Counted from the first letter of the stretch, positions 9,057 through 18,181 are shown. The stretch: 64,000 nt of DNA from Defluviimonas sp. SAOS-178_SWC (GCF_039830135.1 NZ_CP156080.1:100707-164706); one strand, 5' to 3'. Numbers and translations: made by a program. Notes: generated by a model from the letters alone, not told the origin.

Positions 9057-9962
9057 ATGGCCTATCTGGACAATGTCAGGACGTTCGTGCGGGTCTACGA
9101 ATTGCGGAACATGTCGGCGGCCGCGCGGGACATGAGAATATCGGCGGCGGTCGCCTCGTCGCGGATCGCGCAGCTCGAGGCGCATCTCGATGTGCGGCTT
9201 TTCCAGCGCTCGACGCGAAAACTGAATCCCACCGAGCAGGGCCATCTCTTCTATCGAAGCTCCCTGAGGATCATCGAGGCCGTCGATGACGCGGAGGCAG
9301 AGATCAGCAATGTCACGGCAAACCCCAGGGGGACGCTGTACGTTGCCGCGCCGCTCGGCGTCGGGCAGCGGCTGGTCGCGCCCGCCGCCCCGGCCTTCCG
9401 GGAGCTTTATCCACAGGTGAACCTTCGCCTGAGATTGTCCGACCGCAAGCTGGACCTGGCGGCAGAGGGGCTCGACGCCGCCTTTTTCCTTGGACTGCCC
9501 GAGGATTCCACGCTGCGGATCCGCAAGATCGCGGATTGCGAACGCGTTCTCTGCGCGGCGCCCGAATACATCGCGCGCAGGGGGGCGCCGACGAGCAGCG
9601 CCGACCTGCTGGCCGACCGGCACGATTGCCTCAATCTACGGTATCCCGGGGCACCGGAGTTTCAATGGCCGCTTCAGACGTCGGAGGGGATCAAGCGCAT
9701 TCCGGTCAGTGGCCCGTATGAATGCGACCACGGCGACGTCCTGACGAATTGGGCGCTGAAGGGCCTGGGGATCATCCTCAAGCCCGTCTTCGAAATCACC
9801 GAGCATCTGAAAAGCGGCCGGCTGGTTCCCCTGTTGAAGGACGAACCGCCGGTCCCGATCCAGATGGCCTGCCTCTATTCGCACCGCCGGAGGCAGGACC
9901 CCAAGGCCAGACTCTTCATCGATTTCATGGTGGGCCGGATCCAGAGCGCCCTTGCCCAGTAG
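9057..9962 (+). CDS. LysR-family transcriptional regulator
   Basis: This is a full-length 301-residue LysR regulator. Residues 1-60 form the winged helix-turn-helix (LRNMSAAARDMRISAAVASS, then RIAQLEAHLDVRLFQRSTRK). A linker helix follows, then the effector-binding domain beginning PRGTLYVAAPLGVGQRLVAP. The sequence is closest in style to the CrgA/DsdC-like group with SxHGDVLTNWALKGLGI-type C-terminal features (here CDHGDVLTNWALKGLGIILK). It is transcribed away from puuD and its stop is 16 bases from the stop of uraH. By position it most likely senses a urate-pathway intermediate and controls puuD, and perhaps more of the locus. The effector is unknown. Confidence 0.92.
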   Translation: MAYLDNVRTFVRVYELRNMSAAARDMRISAAVASSRIAQLEAHLDVRLFQRSTRKLNPTEQGHLFYRSSLRIIEAVDDAEAEISNVTANPRGTLYVAAPLGVGQRLVAPAAPAFRELYPQVNLRLRLSDRKLDLAAEGLDAAFFLGLPEDSTLRIRKIADCERVLCAAPEYIARRGAPTSSADLLADRHDCLNLRYPGAPEFQWPLQTSEGIKRIPVSGPYECDHGDVLTNWALKGLGIILKPVFEITEHLKSGRLVPLLKDEPPVPIQMACLYSHRRRQDPKARLFIDFMVGRIQSALAQ

Positions 9963-9978
9963 ACGGCGCCTGAACCGT

Positions 9979-10332
9979 TCAGCTGCCGCGATACGTAGAA
10001 TAGCTGTACGGCGACAGCAGAAGCGGCACGTGATAGTGCATCTGCTCCGACATGCCGAAGCGCAGCGGGATCACATCGAGGAAACGCACGTCTTCGGACG
10101 GCACCGCGACCTCGTCGAGATATGCACCGGCATGGAAGACAAGCTCGTAGGTGCCGGTCCGGAATTCGGGCACAGGCAGAACATGCGCGTCGGTCCGGCC
10201 ATCGCTATTTGTCACGACGGTGCGGATATGGCTGCGCTCTTCGCCGTCGATACGGTAGAGGTCGATTTTCATTCCCTGCGCCGGGCATCCACGTGCGGTG
10301 TCGAGAACATGGGTTGTAAGATAGCCAGCCAT
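9979..10332 (-). CDS. uraH: 5-hydroxyisourate hydrolase
   Basis: This transthyretin-like enzyme hydrolyses 5-hydroxyisourate to OHCU, between PuuD and UraD. The 117-residue protein starts [20 protein letters not shown] with the catalytic His of the THVLD motif, has [16 protein letters not shown] in the middle, and ends in the diagnostic C-terminal YRGS. I chose the ATG at 10332, preceded by GGAGGAGG. An in-frame ATG at 10401 would add 23 residues that are not part of the family. No signal peptide is seen, so it is cytosolic. It is divergent from puuE, with 148 bases between them that contain a candidate operator. Confidence 0.96.
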   Translation of the reverse strand: MAGYLTTHVLDTARGCPAQGMKIDLYRIDGEERSHIRTVVTNSDGRTDAHVLPVPEFRTGTYELVFHAGAYLDEVAVPSEDVRFLDVIPLRFGMSEQMHYHVPLLLSPYSYSTYRGS

Positions 10333-10380
10333 TTCAGTGCCTCCTCCGATATGGTGGCATTGTGACCCGATGACGCTACA

Positions 10381-10395
10381 GTTCACATAGCGAAC
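10381..10395. promoter_or_regulatory. Inverted repeat GTTCACATAGCGAAC in the uraH-puuE promoter region
   Basis: The 15-base element has GTTC and GAAC outer arms and near-symmetric inner bases. Sites of this size and shape (GTTCG...CGAAC) are known for IclR-type regulators such as PcaU and PobR, and an IclR protein, BhcR, is encoded further along this window. Control of the divergent uraH and puuE promoters by an IclR member is therefore plausible, but it is only inference. Confidence 0.4.
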
Positions 10396-10480
10396 ACACA
10401 AAAAGCTCCTTCAATAATTTTGAGAAAAGCAAACGGATTATACTGCATTACAAGGAAGGAAAGAGATCTCGGAGGACAAT

Positions 10481-11899
10481 GTGAATCGGTATACCCGCGA
10501 CATGCGTGGCCACGGCGCCAATCCGCCGTCGGCAAACTGGCCCGACAATGCAAGGGTCGCCGTTCAATTCGTTCTGAACTACGAAGAAGGCGGCGAGAAT
10601 TGCGTCCTGCATGGCGACGCCGCTTCCGAAGCCTTCCTGTCGGACATTCCCGGCGCGGCGCAGTGGCCGGGCCAGCGCCACTGGAACATGGAATCGATCT
10701 ACGAATACGGCGCGCGTGCGGGATTCTGGCGGCTGCACCGGCTGTTCACCGGCGCCGGCATTCCGCTGACGATCTATGGGGTCGCGACCGCGCTGGCCCG
10801 CAGCCCCGAACAGGTCGCGGCGATGAAGTCGGCGGGCTGGGAAATCGCGAGCCACGGCCTCAAATGGGTCGAGCACAAGGACATGCCCGAGGCCGAGGAG
10901 CGCGCCGCCATCGCCGAAGCGATCCGACTGCACACCGAAGTCACCGGCGAGGCCCCGCGCGGCTGGTATACCGGCCGGTGCAGCGTCAACACCGTCCGCC
11001 TCGTGGCCGAGACCGGCGCCTTCGACTACATCTCGGACACCTATGACGACGACCTGCCCTACTGGCTGGATGCCGACGGGCGCGATCAGCTGATCATTCC
11101 CTACACGCTCGAAGCCAACGACATGCGTTTTGCCACCGCGCCGGGCTACATCACCGGCGAGCAGTTCTTCCAGTATCTGAAGGACGCCTTCGACACGCTC
11201 TATGCCGAGGGCGAGGCGGGAGCCCCGAAGATGATGTCGATCGGGCTGCATTGCCGGCTGATCGGCCGGCCGGGCAAGATCGCCGGGCTGAAGCGGTTCA
11301 TCGACTATATCCAGGGCTTCGCGGGCGTCTGGTGCCCGCGCCGGATCGACATTGCCCGGCACTGGGCGGCCAATCACCCGCCGCAGGCCCGCCGGGACCG
11401 GCCGAGCCAGATGGACAAGGCCGCCTTCGTCGGCAAGTTCGGCTCGATCTTCGAGCATTCGCCCTGGATCGCCGAACGCGCCTGGGGCCTGGAACTGGGC
11501 CCGGCGCATGACTGCGCGGCGGGCGTCCACAATGCGCTTTGCCGGGTCTTCCGCAGCGCCTCGGAACAGGAGCGCCTCGGCGTTCTCACCGCGCACCCCG
11601 ACCTTGCCGGCAAGCTCGCGCAGGCCAGGCACCTGACCGCGGAATCGACCAGCGAACAGGCCAGCGCCGGGCTTGACGCGCTGACCGACGCCGAACGCAC
11701 GACCTTCACCGATCTGAATGCCGCCTATGTCGCAAAGCACGGCTTCCCGTTCATCATCGCCGTGCGCGACCACGACAAGGCGTCGATCCTCGCCGCCTTC
11801 CGGCGCCGGATCGACAATGACCGTGACACCGAGTTCGCCGAGGCCTGCGCCCAGGTGGAGCGCATCGCCGAGTTCCGGCTTCTGGACATCCTGCCCTGA
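10481..11899 (+). CDS. puuE: Bifunctional allantoinase PuuE / OHCU decarboxylase fusion
   Basis: One polypeptide joins two consecutive steps: OHCU to S-allantoin (C-terminal UraD domain) and allantoin to allantoate (N-terminal PuuE domain of the polysaccharide-deacetylase fold). Of 472 residues, about 1-300 are PuuE, with NPPSANWPDNARVAVQFVLN, YEEGGENCVLHGD and SHGLKWVEHKDM. The UraD part begins near residue 310 with FVGKFGSIFEHSPWIAERAW and carries HPDLAGKLA, LTAESTSEQASAGL and LNAAYVAKHGFPFIIAVRDH. Translation starts at a GTG with GGAGG eight bases before it; no better ATG exists nearby. The stop shares one base with the allA ATG, so the two are coupled. The fused UraD domain looks canonical, which makes the separate uraD gene at the left of this window redundant or specialised. 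Confidence 0.95.
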   Translation: MNRYTRDMRGHGANPPSANWPDNARVAVQFVLNYEEGGENCVLHGDAASEAFLSDIPGAAQWPGQRHWNMESIYEYGARAGFWRLHRLFTGAGIPLTIYGVATALARSPEQVAAMKSAGWEIASHGLKWVEHKDMPEAEERAAIAEAIRLHTEVTGEAPRGWYTGRCSVNTVRLVAETGAFDYISDTYDDDLPYWLDADGRDQLIIPYTLEANDMRFATAPGYITGEQFFQYLKDAFDTLYAEGEAGAPKMMSIGLHCRLIGRPGKIAGLKRFIDYIQGFAGVWCPRRIDIARHWAANHPPQARRDRPSQMDKAAFVGKFGSIFEHSPWIAERAWGLELGPAHDCAAGVHNALCRVFRSASEQERLGVLTAHPDLAGKLAQARHLTAESTSEQASAGLDALTDAERTTFTDLNAAYVAKHGFPFIIAVRDHDKASILAAFRRRIDNDRDTEFAEACAQVERIAEFRLLDILP

Positions 11900-12402
11900 T
11901 GGCCCGGAAGCTGGTTCCGCAACCGCTGACGCAGGCCGCCTTCGAACCCTATGGCGACGTCATCGAGGTCGCCGGCGCGCCGGACAAGCTGATCAACCAG
12001 GGCATGTGCGGCCGTCACCACGACCGCGCGCGCCTCGACTTTCATGAAGGTCGCGCGGGCATCAGCCTGTTCGACGCCAAGGCCCGGACCTTTCCCCATG
12101 TCGTCGACATGGTCGAGCGCCACCCCGATGGCAGCCAGGCCTTCATCCCGCTCAGCGGCGTGCCGTTCCTCGTCATCGTCGCCGATGACGAGGATGGCCG
12201 TCCGGTGAACCTCAAGGCCTTCGTCACCGGCCCCGGCCAGTCAATCAATCTCCTGCGCGGCGTCTGGCACGGCGTTCTCGCGCCGGTCGAAAAACCCGGC
12301 CAATACATCGTCGTAGACCGCATCGGGGACGGGCCGAATCTGGAAGAACACTGGTTCGAAGAACCCTTCGTGATCGACAGTGCGACCCCGCAGCAGCCGT
12401 AA
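11899..12402 (+). CDS. allA: Ureidoglycolate lyase
   Basis: The enzyme splits S-ureidoglycolate into glyoxylate and urea, the last step of the allantoin route, and so feeds the glyoxylate-using enzymes encoded around it. The 167-residue protein has the AllA cupin features: LTQAAFEPYGDVIEV, then HPDGSQAFIPL, FVTGPGQSINLLRGVWHGVL, and a C-terminal YIVVDRIGDGPNLEEHWFEE. The ATG overlaps the puuE stop by one base (TGATG). It is followed after 72 bases, including a perfect palindrome, by the pyruvate dehydrogenase genes on the same strand. Confidence 0.95.
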   Translation: MARKLVPQPLTQAAFEPYGDVIEVAGAPDKLINQGMCGRHHDRARLDFHEGRAGISLFDAKARTFPHVVDMVERHPDGSQAFIPLSGVPFLVIVADDEDGRPVNLKAFVTGPGQSINLLRGVWHGVLAPVEKPGQYIVVDRIGDGPNLEEHWFEEPFVIDSATPQQP

Positions 12403-12430
12403 CCGGCGCGCGTTGAATCTGAATATCACC

Positions 12431-12448
12431 GGCTCGCCCGGGCGAGCC
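12431..12448 (+). promoter_or_regulatory. Perfect palindromic hairpin between allA and aceE
   Basis: GGCTCGCCC is followed directly by its reverse complement GGGCGAGCC and then TT, 29 bases after the allA stop and 26 bases before the aceE start. It could be a weak terminator or an mRNA processing or stability element between the purine genes and the pyruvate dehydrogenase genes. Confidence 0.45.
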
Positions 12449-12474
12449 TTCCAGACGTCCTTGGAGGCGCATTC

Positions 12475-15132
12475 ATGACCGAGAAATTTATCGACATCGA
12501 TCCGCTTGAGTCCCAGGAATGGCGCGACGCGGTTGCCGACGTAATCGAGCGCGACGGCGCCAACCGCGCGCATTTCCTGCTTGACCAGGCCGTAAGCCAG
12601 GCCCGCGCCGCGGGCGCGACGCTGCCGTTTTCCTCCACCACGCCCTACCAGAACACGATCCCGGCCGATGGTCAGGCCGACTTCCCCGGCGATCTGGAGA
12701 TGGAGTGGCGGATCCGCACCATCAACCGCTGGAACGCGATGGCGACGGTCGTGCGGCGCAACAAGGAATCGAGCGAATATGGCGGCCATATCGCCTCTTT
12801 CGCCTCGTCGGCGGTCATGTACGACATCGGGCTCAACCACTTCTGGCGCTCGAAATCGGCCATTCACGGCGGCGATCTGGTGTTCTTCCAGGGTCATGTG
12901 ATCCCCGGCATCTACGCACGGTCCTTCATGGAGGGCCGGATCAGCGAGGCCGAGCTGGAGAATTTCCGCTCCGAGGTCGCGGGCGGCGGGCTGTCGTCCT
13001 ATCCGCATCCCTGGCTGATGCCGGATTACTGGCAGTTCCCGACCGTCTCGATGGGCCTTGGCCCGCTGATGGCGATCTATCAGGCGCGGTTCATGAAATA
13101 CATGCACAACCGCGGCCTCATCGACATGGCGGACCGCAAGGTCTGGTGCTTCCTCGGCGACGGCGAGATGGACGAACCGGAAAGCCGCGGCGCCATCGAC
13201 CTTGCCGCGCGTGAGGGGCTCGACAACCTGATCTTCGTCGTCAACTGCAACCTCCAGCGCCTCGACGGCCCGGTCCGGGGCAACGGCAAGATCGTGCAGG
13301 AGCTTGAGGGCGACTTCCGCGGCGCCGGCTGGAACGTGATCAAGCTCTTGTGGGGCAAGGGCTGGGACGAACTGCTGGAAAAGGACGTCACGGGCCGCCT
13401 GCGCCAGCTGATGGACGAAACCGTCGACGGCGACTACCAGACCTTCAAGTCGAAGGACGGCGCCTATATCCGCAAGCATTTCTTCGGCAAGTATCCCGAA
13501 ACCGCCGCCCTTGTCGCGGACTGGACCGACGAACAGATCTGGGCGCTGCGCCGTGGCGGCCACGACCCCGAAAAGGTCTACACCGCCTTCAAGCGCGCCA
13601 CCGAAACCAAGGGCCAGCCGACCTGCCTTCTGGTCAAGACAGTCAAGGGCTACGGGATGGGCACGGCCGGCGAAGGGCAGAACATCACCCACCAGCAGAA
13701 GAAGCTGGCCGAGGATCAGCTGCGCGCCTTCCGCGACCGGTTCCAGATCCCGATCGACGACAAGGACTTGCCGAAGGCGCCCTTCGTCAGCCTCAACAAC
13801 GCGCAGAAGTCCTACCTTGCCGATCGCCGCAAGGCGCTTGGCGGCGACTTCCCGAAGCGCGAATGGCGCGACACGCCGAAGCTTGACATCCCCTCGCTCG
13901 ACAAGTTCGAGGGCCAGCTCAAGGGCACCGGCGACCGCGAGATCTCGACCACGATGGCCTTCGTCCGCATCCTGACGACGCTGCTGCGCGACAAGGGCGT
14001 GGGCAAGCATGTGGTGCCGATCGTGCCCGACGAAAGCCGCACCTTCGGCATGGAGGGGCTGTTCCGCTCAGCCGGCATCTACAACCCGCTTGGGCAGAAC
14101 TACACGCCCGAGGATGCCGACCAGATGATGTTCTACAAGGAAACGACCGACGGTCAGGTCCTTCAGGAAGGCATCAACGAGGCGGGCGCGATGGCGGACT
14201 GGATCGCGGCGGCGACGTCGTATTCCAACCACGGCGTGCCGATGATCCCGTTCTTCATCTACTATTCGATGTTCGGCTTCCAGCGGATCGGCGATCTTGC
14301 CTGGGCGGCGGGCGACAGCCGCTGCCGCGGCTTCATGCTGGGCGGCACCGCCGGACGGACCACGCTGAACGGCGAGGGGCTGCAACACGAGGACGGCCAC
14401 AGCCACATCCTTGCGGGGACCATCCCGAACTGCATCACCTACGACCCGACCTTCAGCTACGAGGTGGCGGTCATCGTCCATCACGGGCTGAAGCGGATGT
14501 ATGCCGATCAGGACGACGTCTTCTTCTACCTGACCCTGATGAACGAGAACTACGCCCATCCCGACATGCCGATGGGCGTCGAGGAGGACATCGTGCGGGG
14601 TCTCTACCGGCTTCGCGAAACCAGGAAGCCCGGCAAGAAGCACGTCAACCTGCTGGGCTCGGGCACGATCCTGATGCAGGCGATCAAGGCCGCCGAGATG
14701 CTTCAGGCGGATTTCGGCGTCACCTCCGACATCTGGTCGGCCACGAGCCTCAACGAACTGGCCCGCGACGGACAGGACTGCGCCCGGATCAACCGGCTCA
14801 ATCCCTTCGCGGAACAGCGCGTGCCCTTCGTCACCCAGCAGCTGGCGAAGGCCCAGGGCCCGGTGATCGCGGCGACCGACTACATGAAGAACTACGCCGA
14901 GCAGATCCGCGCCTTCGTGCCGAACCGCTTCACCGTTCTCGGCACCGACGGCTTCGGGCGATCGGACAGCCGCGTGAACCTGCGGCGCTTCTTCGAAGTC
15001 GACGCGCACCACATCGCGGCGGCCGCGATGGTGGACCTCTTCCGCGAGGGCGCCGTGACGAAGAAGGATCTCGAAGCGGCCCTGAAGAAATATGACATCG
15101 ACGGCGGCAAGCCGAACCCCCGGCTGGCGTGA
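12475..15132 (+). CDS. aceE: Pyruvate dehydrogenase E1, homodimeric AceE type
   Basis: This is the thiamine-diphosphate-dependent E1 subunit that decarboxylates pyruvate and passes the acetyl group to the lipoyl arm of AceF. The 885-residue protein is the single-chain homodimeric form. It carries the ThDP motif from CFLGDGEMDEPESRGAIDLA to VVNCNLQRLDGPV, KTVKGYGMGTAGEGQNITHQ, and in the C-terminal half VVPIVPDESRTFGMEGLFR and GLQHEDGHSHILAGTIPNC. GGAGG precedes the ATG. It heads aceE-aceF-lpd. Many alphaproteobacteria use a two-gene PdhA/PdhB E1 as their main enzyme, so this AceE-type set inside a purine locus may be an additional complex devoted to turning malate-derived pyruvate back to acetyl-CoA. 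That role is inference. Confidence 0.96.
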   Translation: MTEKFIDIDPLESQEWRDAVADVIERDGANRAHFLLDQAVSQARAAGATLPFSSTTPYQNTIPADGQADFPGDLEMEWRIRTINRWNAMATVVRRNKESSEYGGHIASFASSAVMYDIGLNHFWRSKSAIHGGDLVFFQGHVIPGIYARSFMEGRISEAELENFRSEVAGGGLSSYPHPWLMPDYWQFPTVSMGLGPLMAIYQARFMKYMHNRGLIDMADRKVWCFLGDGEMDEPESRGAIDLAAREGLDNLIFVVNCNLQRLDGPVRGNGKIVQELEGDFRGAGWNVIKLLWGKGWDELLEKDVTGRLRQLMDETVDGDYQTFKSKDGAYIRKHFFGKYPETAALVADWTDEQIWALRRGGHDPEKVYTAFKRATETKGQPTCLLVKTVKGYGMGTAGEGQNITHQQKKLAEDQLRAFRDRFQIPIDDKDLPKAPFVSLNNAQKSYLADRRKALGGDFPKREWRDTPKLDIPSLDKFEGQLKGTGDREISTTMAFVRILTTLLRDKGVGKHVVPIVPDESRTFGMEGLFRSAGIYNPLGQNYTPEDADQMMFYKETTDGQVLQEGINEAGAMADWIAAATSYSNHGVPMIPFFIYYSMFGFQRIGDLAWAAGDSRCRGFMLGGTAGRTTLNGEGLQHEDGHSHILAGTIPNCITYDPTFSYEVAVIVHHGLKRMYADQDDVFFYLTLMNENYAHPDMPMGVEEDIVRGLYRLRETRKPGKKHVNLLGSGTILMQAIKAAEMLQADFGVTSDIWSATSLNELARDGQDCARINRLNPFAEQRVPFVTQQLAKAQGPVIAATDYMKNYAEQIRAFVPNRFTVLGTDGFGRSDSRVNLRRFFEVDAHHIAAAAMVDLFREGAVTKKDLEAALKKYDIDGGKPNPRLA

Positions 15133-15153
15133 TCGGGCAAGAGGAGACAGAAC

Positions 15154-16446
15154 ATGGCAACCGAAGTGAAAGTGCCCGATATCGGTGATTTCTCCGATGT
15201 CCCGGTGATCAACATCCTGGTCGGCGTCGGCGACGTGATCTCCGCCGAGGATCCCCTGGTGGAACTGGAAAGCGACAAGGCGACGCTGGAGGTTCCCTCT
15301 CCGGCCGCCGGCAAAATCGCGGAGATCAAGGTCAAGGAAGGCGACCGGGTTTCGCAGGGCTCGCTGATCCTGCTGCTCGAGGACGCCGGCGCTGCCGGGG
15401 CCCCTGCACCCGCAGCCGCCGCTGCCCCGGCGCCTGCCGCCCCCGCAACGCCGGCACCTGCCGCCGCAGCGGCCCCCGCGCCCGTTGCGGCCCCGGCACC
15501 CGTCACCGATGCAGGGTTCGGCAAGGCACATGCCTCGCCCTCGGTCCGTGCCTTCGCCCGCCAGCTCAATGTCGACCTGTCGCGGGTCAACGGAACCGGC
15601 CGCAAGGGCCGCATCCTGCGCGAGGACGTGACCACATTCTTCAAATCCAGCTCTGTCCCCGCCGCCGCCGGCGGCGGCGCCGTTCAGGGCGGCATGGGCA
15701 TCCCGCCGATCCCGGCTGTCGACTTCACGAAGTTCGGACCCGTCGAGGACGTGGAAATGCCGCGGATCAAGAAGCTCTCGGGCCCGGCGCTGCACCGGTC
15801 CTGGCTCAACATCCCGCATGTCACCCATAACGAGGAAGCCGACATCACCGGCCTCGATGCCTACCGCAAGGAGCTTGACACCGCCGCCAAGCCCGAGGGC
15901 TACCGCGTGACGCTGCTCAGCTTCGTGATCAAGGCAAGCGTCTCGGCGCTGAAGGCCCACTGGGAAGTCAACAGCTCCATCCACCCGGATGGCGACAAGC
16001 TGATCCGCAAGTCCTACTACCATATCGGCTTTGCCGCAGACACGCCGAACGGGCTGGTCGTGCCGGTGATCCGCGATGCCGACCGCAAGGGAATCATCGA
16101 GATCTCGAAAGAGCTTGGCGAGCTTTCCGCAAAGGCGCGGGACGGCAAGCTCAAGGGCGACGACATGTCGGGCGCCTCGTTCACGATCTCGTCGCTGGGC
16201 GGGATCGGCGGCACCTCGTTTACCCCGATCGTCAACGCGCCCGAGGTGGCGATCCTCGGGCTTACGCGGTCCAAGATGGCGCCGGTCTGGGATCCCGAGG
16301 CCGGCAAGAAGGGCAAGTTCGTCCCCCGTCTGATGCAGCCCCTGTCGCTGTCCTATGATCACCGCGCCATCGACGGCGCGCTTGCCGCGCGCTTCTGCGC
16401 CACGCTGAAACATGTGATGGGCGACGTCCGTCGCCTGATGCTCTGA
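15154..16446 (+). CDS. aceF: Pyruvate dehydrogenase E2, dihydrolipoyllysine acetyltransferase
   Basis: This is the core subunit that carries the swinging lipoyl arm and transfers acetyl to CoA. Of 430 residues, about 1-75 form one lipoyl domain with ESDKATLEVPSPAAGK, where the Lys is lipoylated. An Ala/Pro-rich linker follows to about residue 120. The subunit-binding domain contains ASPSVRAFARQLNVDLSRVN and GTGRKGRILREDV. The catalytic domain ends with SLSYDHRAIDGALAARF, the HxxxDG active site. The first 60 residues are strongly similar to the lipoyl domain of the downstream Lpd, suggesting an old duplication. It lies 21 bases after aceE and 10 before lpd. Confidence 0.96.
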   Translation: MATEVKVPDIGDFSDVPVINILVGVGDVISAEDPLVELESDKATLEVPSPAAGKIAEIKVKEGDRVSQGSLILLLEDAGAAGAPAPAAAAAPAPAAPATPAPAAAAAPAPVAAPAPVTDAGFGKAHASPSVRAFARQLNVDLSRVNGTGRKGRILREDVTTFFKSSSVPAAAGGGAVQGGMGIPPIPAVDFTKFGPVEDVEMPRIKKLSGPALHRSWLNIPHVTHNEEADITGLDAYRKELDTAAKPEGYRVTLLSFVIKASVSALKAHWEVNSSIHPDGDKLIRKSYYHIGFAADTPNGLVVPVIRDADRKGIIEISKELGELSAKARDGKLKGDDMSGASFTISSLGGIGGTSFTPIVNAPEVAILGLTRSKMAPVWDPEAGKKGKFVPRLMQPLSLSYDHRAIDGALAARFCATLKHVMGDVRRLML

Positions 16447-16456
16447 GGGGGCCGTC

Positions 16457-18181
16457 ATGGAAGTCAAAGTCCCCGATATCGGCGATTTCAAGGACATCCC
16501 GGTCATCTCGATCCTTGTCTCGGTCGGCGACACCGTCGCCGCCGAGGATCCGCTGATCGAGCTTGAATCGGACAAGGCGACGATGGAGGTGCCCTCCCCG
16601 GCCGCCGGCACGATCAAGGAGATCAAGGTCAAGGAGGGCGACAGGGTCTCGAAAGGCGCGCTGATCCTCGTCCTCGAAGGCGCGGGAGCGGCCGAGGCGC
16701 CGAAGCCGGGCGCGCCCGAAGCCCCGAAATCCGTCGCCGCGACCGGAACCGCGTCGGGCAAGGGCGACATCCATGGCGAGGTCGTCGTGCTCGGCTCCGG
16801 CCCCGGCGGATACACGGCCGCCTTCCGCGCCGCCGATCTCGGCAAGAAGGTCGTGCTGATCGAAAAGGACGCCACGCTGGGCGGCGTCTGCCTCAATGTC
16901 GGCTGCATCCCCTCCAAGGCGCTTCTGCACGCCGCGAAGGTCATCACCGAAGCCGAGGAGATGGCGGATCACGGCATCACCTTCGCCAAGCCCAAGGTCG
17001 ACATCGCCAAGCTGGCGGGCTGGAAGGCCTCGGTCGTCAATCAGCTCACCGGCGGGCTTTCGGGTCTCGCCAAGGGCCGCAAGGTCGAGGTCGTGAAGGG
17101 CTATGGCCGCTTCACCGGCCCGAACATGATCGAGGTCGAGAAGGACGGCAAGACGACGAAGGTCAGCTTCGACACCTGCATCATCGCGGCCGGGTCCGAA
17201 CCGGTGAAACTGCCCTTCGTTCCGCATGACGACCCGCGTGTGATCGATTCCACCGGCGCGCTCGAGCTTGACGGCATTCCCAAGCGCCTGCTGGTCCTCG
17301 GCGGCGGCATCATCGGGCTCGAGATGGCCTGCGTCTATGACGCGCTCGGATCGAAGATCACCGTCGTCGAACTGATGGACCAGATCATTCCCGGTGCCGA
17401 CAAGGACATCGTGAAGCCGCTGCACAAGCGGATCGAGGGCCGCTATGAAAAGATCCTGCTGAAGACCAAGGTCACGGCGGTCGAAGCGCAGAAATCCGGT
17501 CTCAAGGTCACGTTCGAGAACGACAAGGGCGAAAGCTCGACCGATACGTTCGACAAGGTGCTGGTCGCCGTCGGGCGGCGGCCCAACGGCAAGCTGATCA
17601 ATGCCGAGGCGGCCGGCGTCGCGGTCGATGATCGCGGCTTCATCGCCGTCGACACCCAGCAGCGCACCGGCGTGCCGCATATCTTCGCCATCGGCGATGT
17701 CGTCGGCCAGCCGATGCTGGCCCACAAGGCGGTGCACGAAGGCAAGGTCGCGGCCGAGGCCGCAGCCGGCCAGAACCGCCACTTCGATGCCCGCGTCATC
17801 CCCTCGGTCGCCTATACCGATCCCGAGGTCGCCTGGGTCGGTCTGACCGAGGCGCAGGCGAAAGAACGGGGCATCAAGGTCGGCAAGGGGGTCTTCCCCT
17901 GGGCCGCGTCCGGTCGCTCGCTGTCGCTTGGCCGTTCCGAGGGTCTGACCAAGGTGCTCTTCGATGAAAGCGACGACCGCGTGATCGGCGCGGGGATCGT
18001 CGGCCCGAATGCGGGCGACCTGGTCGCCGAGGTGGCGCTGGCAATCGAGATGGGCGCCGATGCGGTCGACCTTGGCCACACGATCCATCCGCATCCGACG
18101 CTGAGCGAGACGGTCAACTTCGCCGCCGAGATGTTCGAGGGAACGATCACCGATCTGATGCCGCCGAAAAAGCGGCACTGA
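16457..18181 (+). CDS. lpdA: Dihydrolipoamide dehydrogenase E3 with N-terminal lipoyl domain
   Basis: This flavoprotein reoxidises the lipoyl groups of AceF with NAD. The 574-residue chain is about 100 residues longer than an ordinary E3 because it begins with a lipoyl domain (ESDKATMEVPSPAAGTIKEI) and a short Ala/Pro linker. The E3 part starts with the FAD-binding GEVVVLGSGPGGYTAAFRAA and has the redox disulfide CLNVGCIPSKALLHAAKVI. The NAD fold is at LLVLGGGIIGLEMACVYDAL and the catalytic HPHPTLSE dyad is near the C-terminus. It is the last gene of the aceE-aceF-lpd unit. A weak six-base-pair stem (18201-18218) follows the stop. Confidence 0.96.
   Translation: MEVKVPDIGDFKDIPVISILVSVGDTVAAEDPLIELESDKATMEVPSPAAGTIKEIKVKEGDRVSKGALILVLEGAGAAEAPKPGAPEAPKSVAATGTASGKGDIHGEVVVLGSGPGGYTAAFRAADLGKKVVLIEKDATLGGVCLNVGCIPSKALLHAAKVITEAEEMADHGITFAKPKVDIAKLAGWKASVVNQLTGGLSGLAKGRKVEVVKGYGRFTGPNMIEVEKDGKTTKVSFDTCIIAAGSEPVKLPFVPHDDPRVIDSTGALELDGIPKRLLVLGGGIIGLEMACVYDALGSKITVVELMDQIIPGADKDIVKPLHKRIEGRYEKILLKTKVTAVEAQKSGLKVTFENDKGESSTDTFDKVLVAVGRRPNGKLINAEAAGVAVDDRGFIAVDTQQRTGVPHIFAIGDVVGQPMLAHKAVHEGKVAAEAAAGQNRHFDARVIPSVAYTDPEVAWVGLTEAQAKERGIKVGKGVFPWAASGRSLSLGRSEGLTKVLFDESDDRVIGAGIVGPNAGDLVAEVALAIEMGADAVDLGHTIHPHPTLSETVNFAAEMFEGTITDLMPPKKRH

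Noticed and set aside
14068..16947. Very long minus-strand open frame opposite aceE/aceF/lpd
   Set aside because: It is antisense to three unmistakable pyruvate dehydrogenase genes, is Arg/His/Asp-rich with no family resemblance, and arises from the GC-rich third-position pattern.
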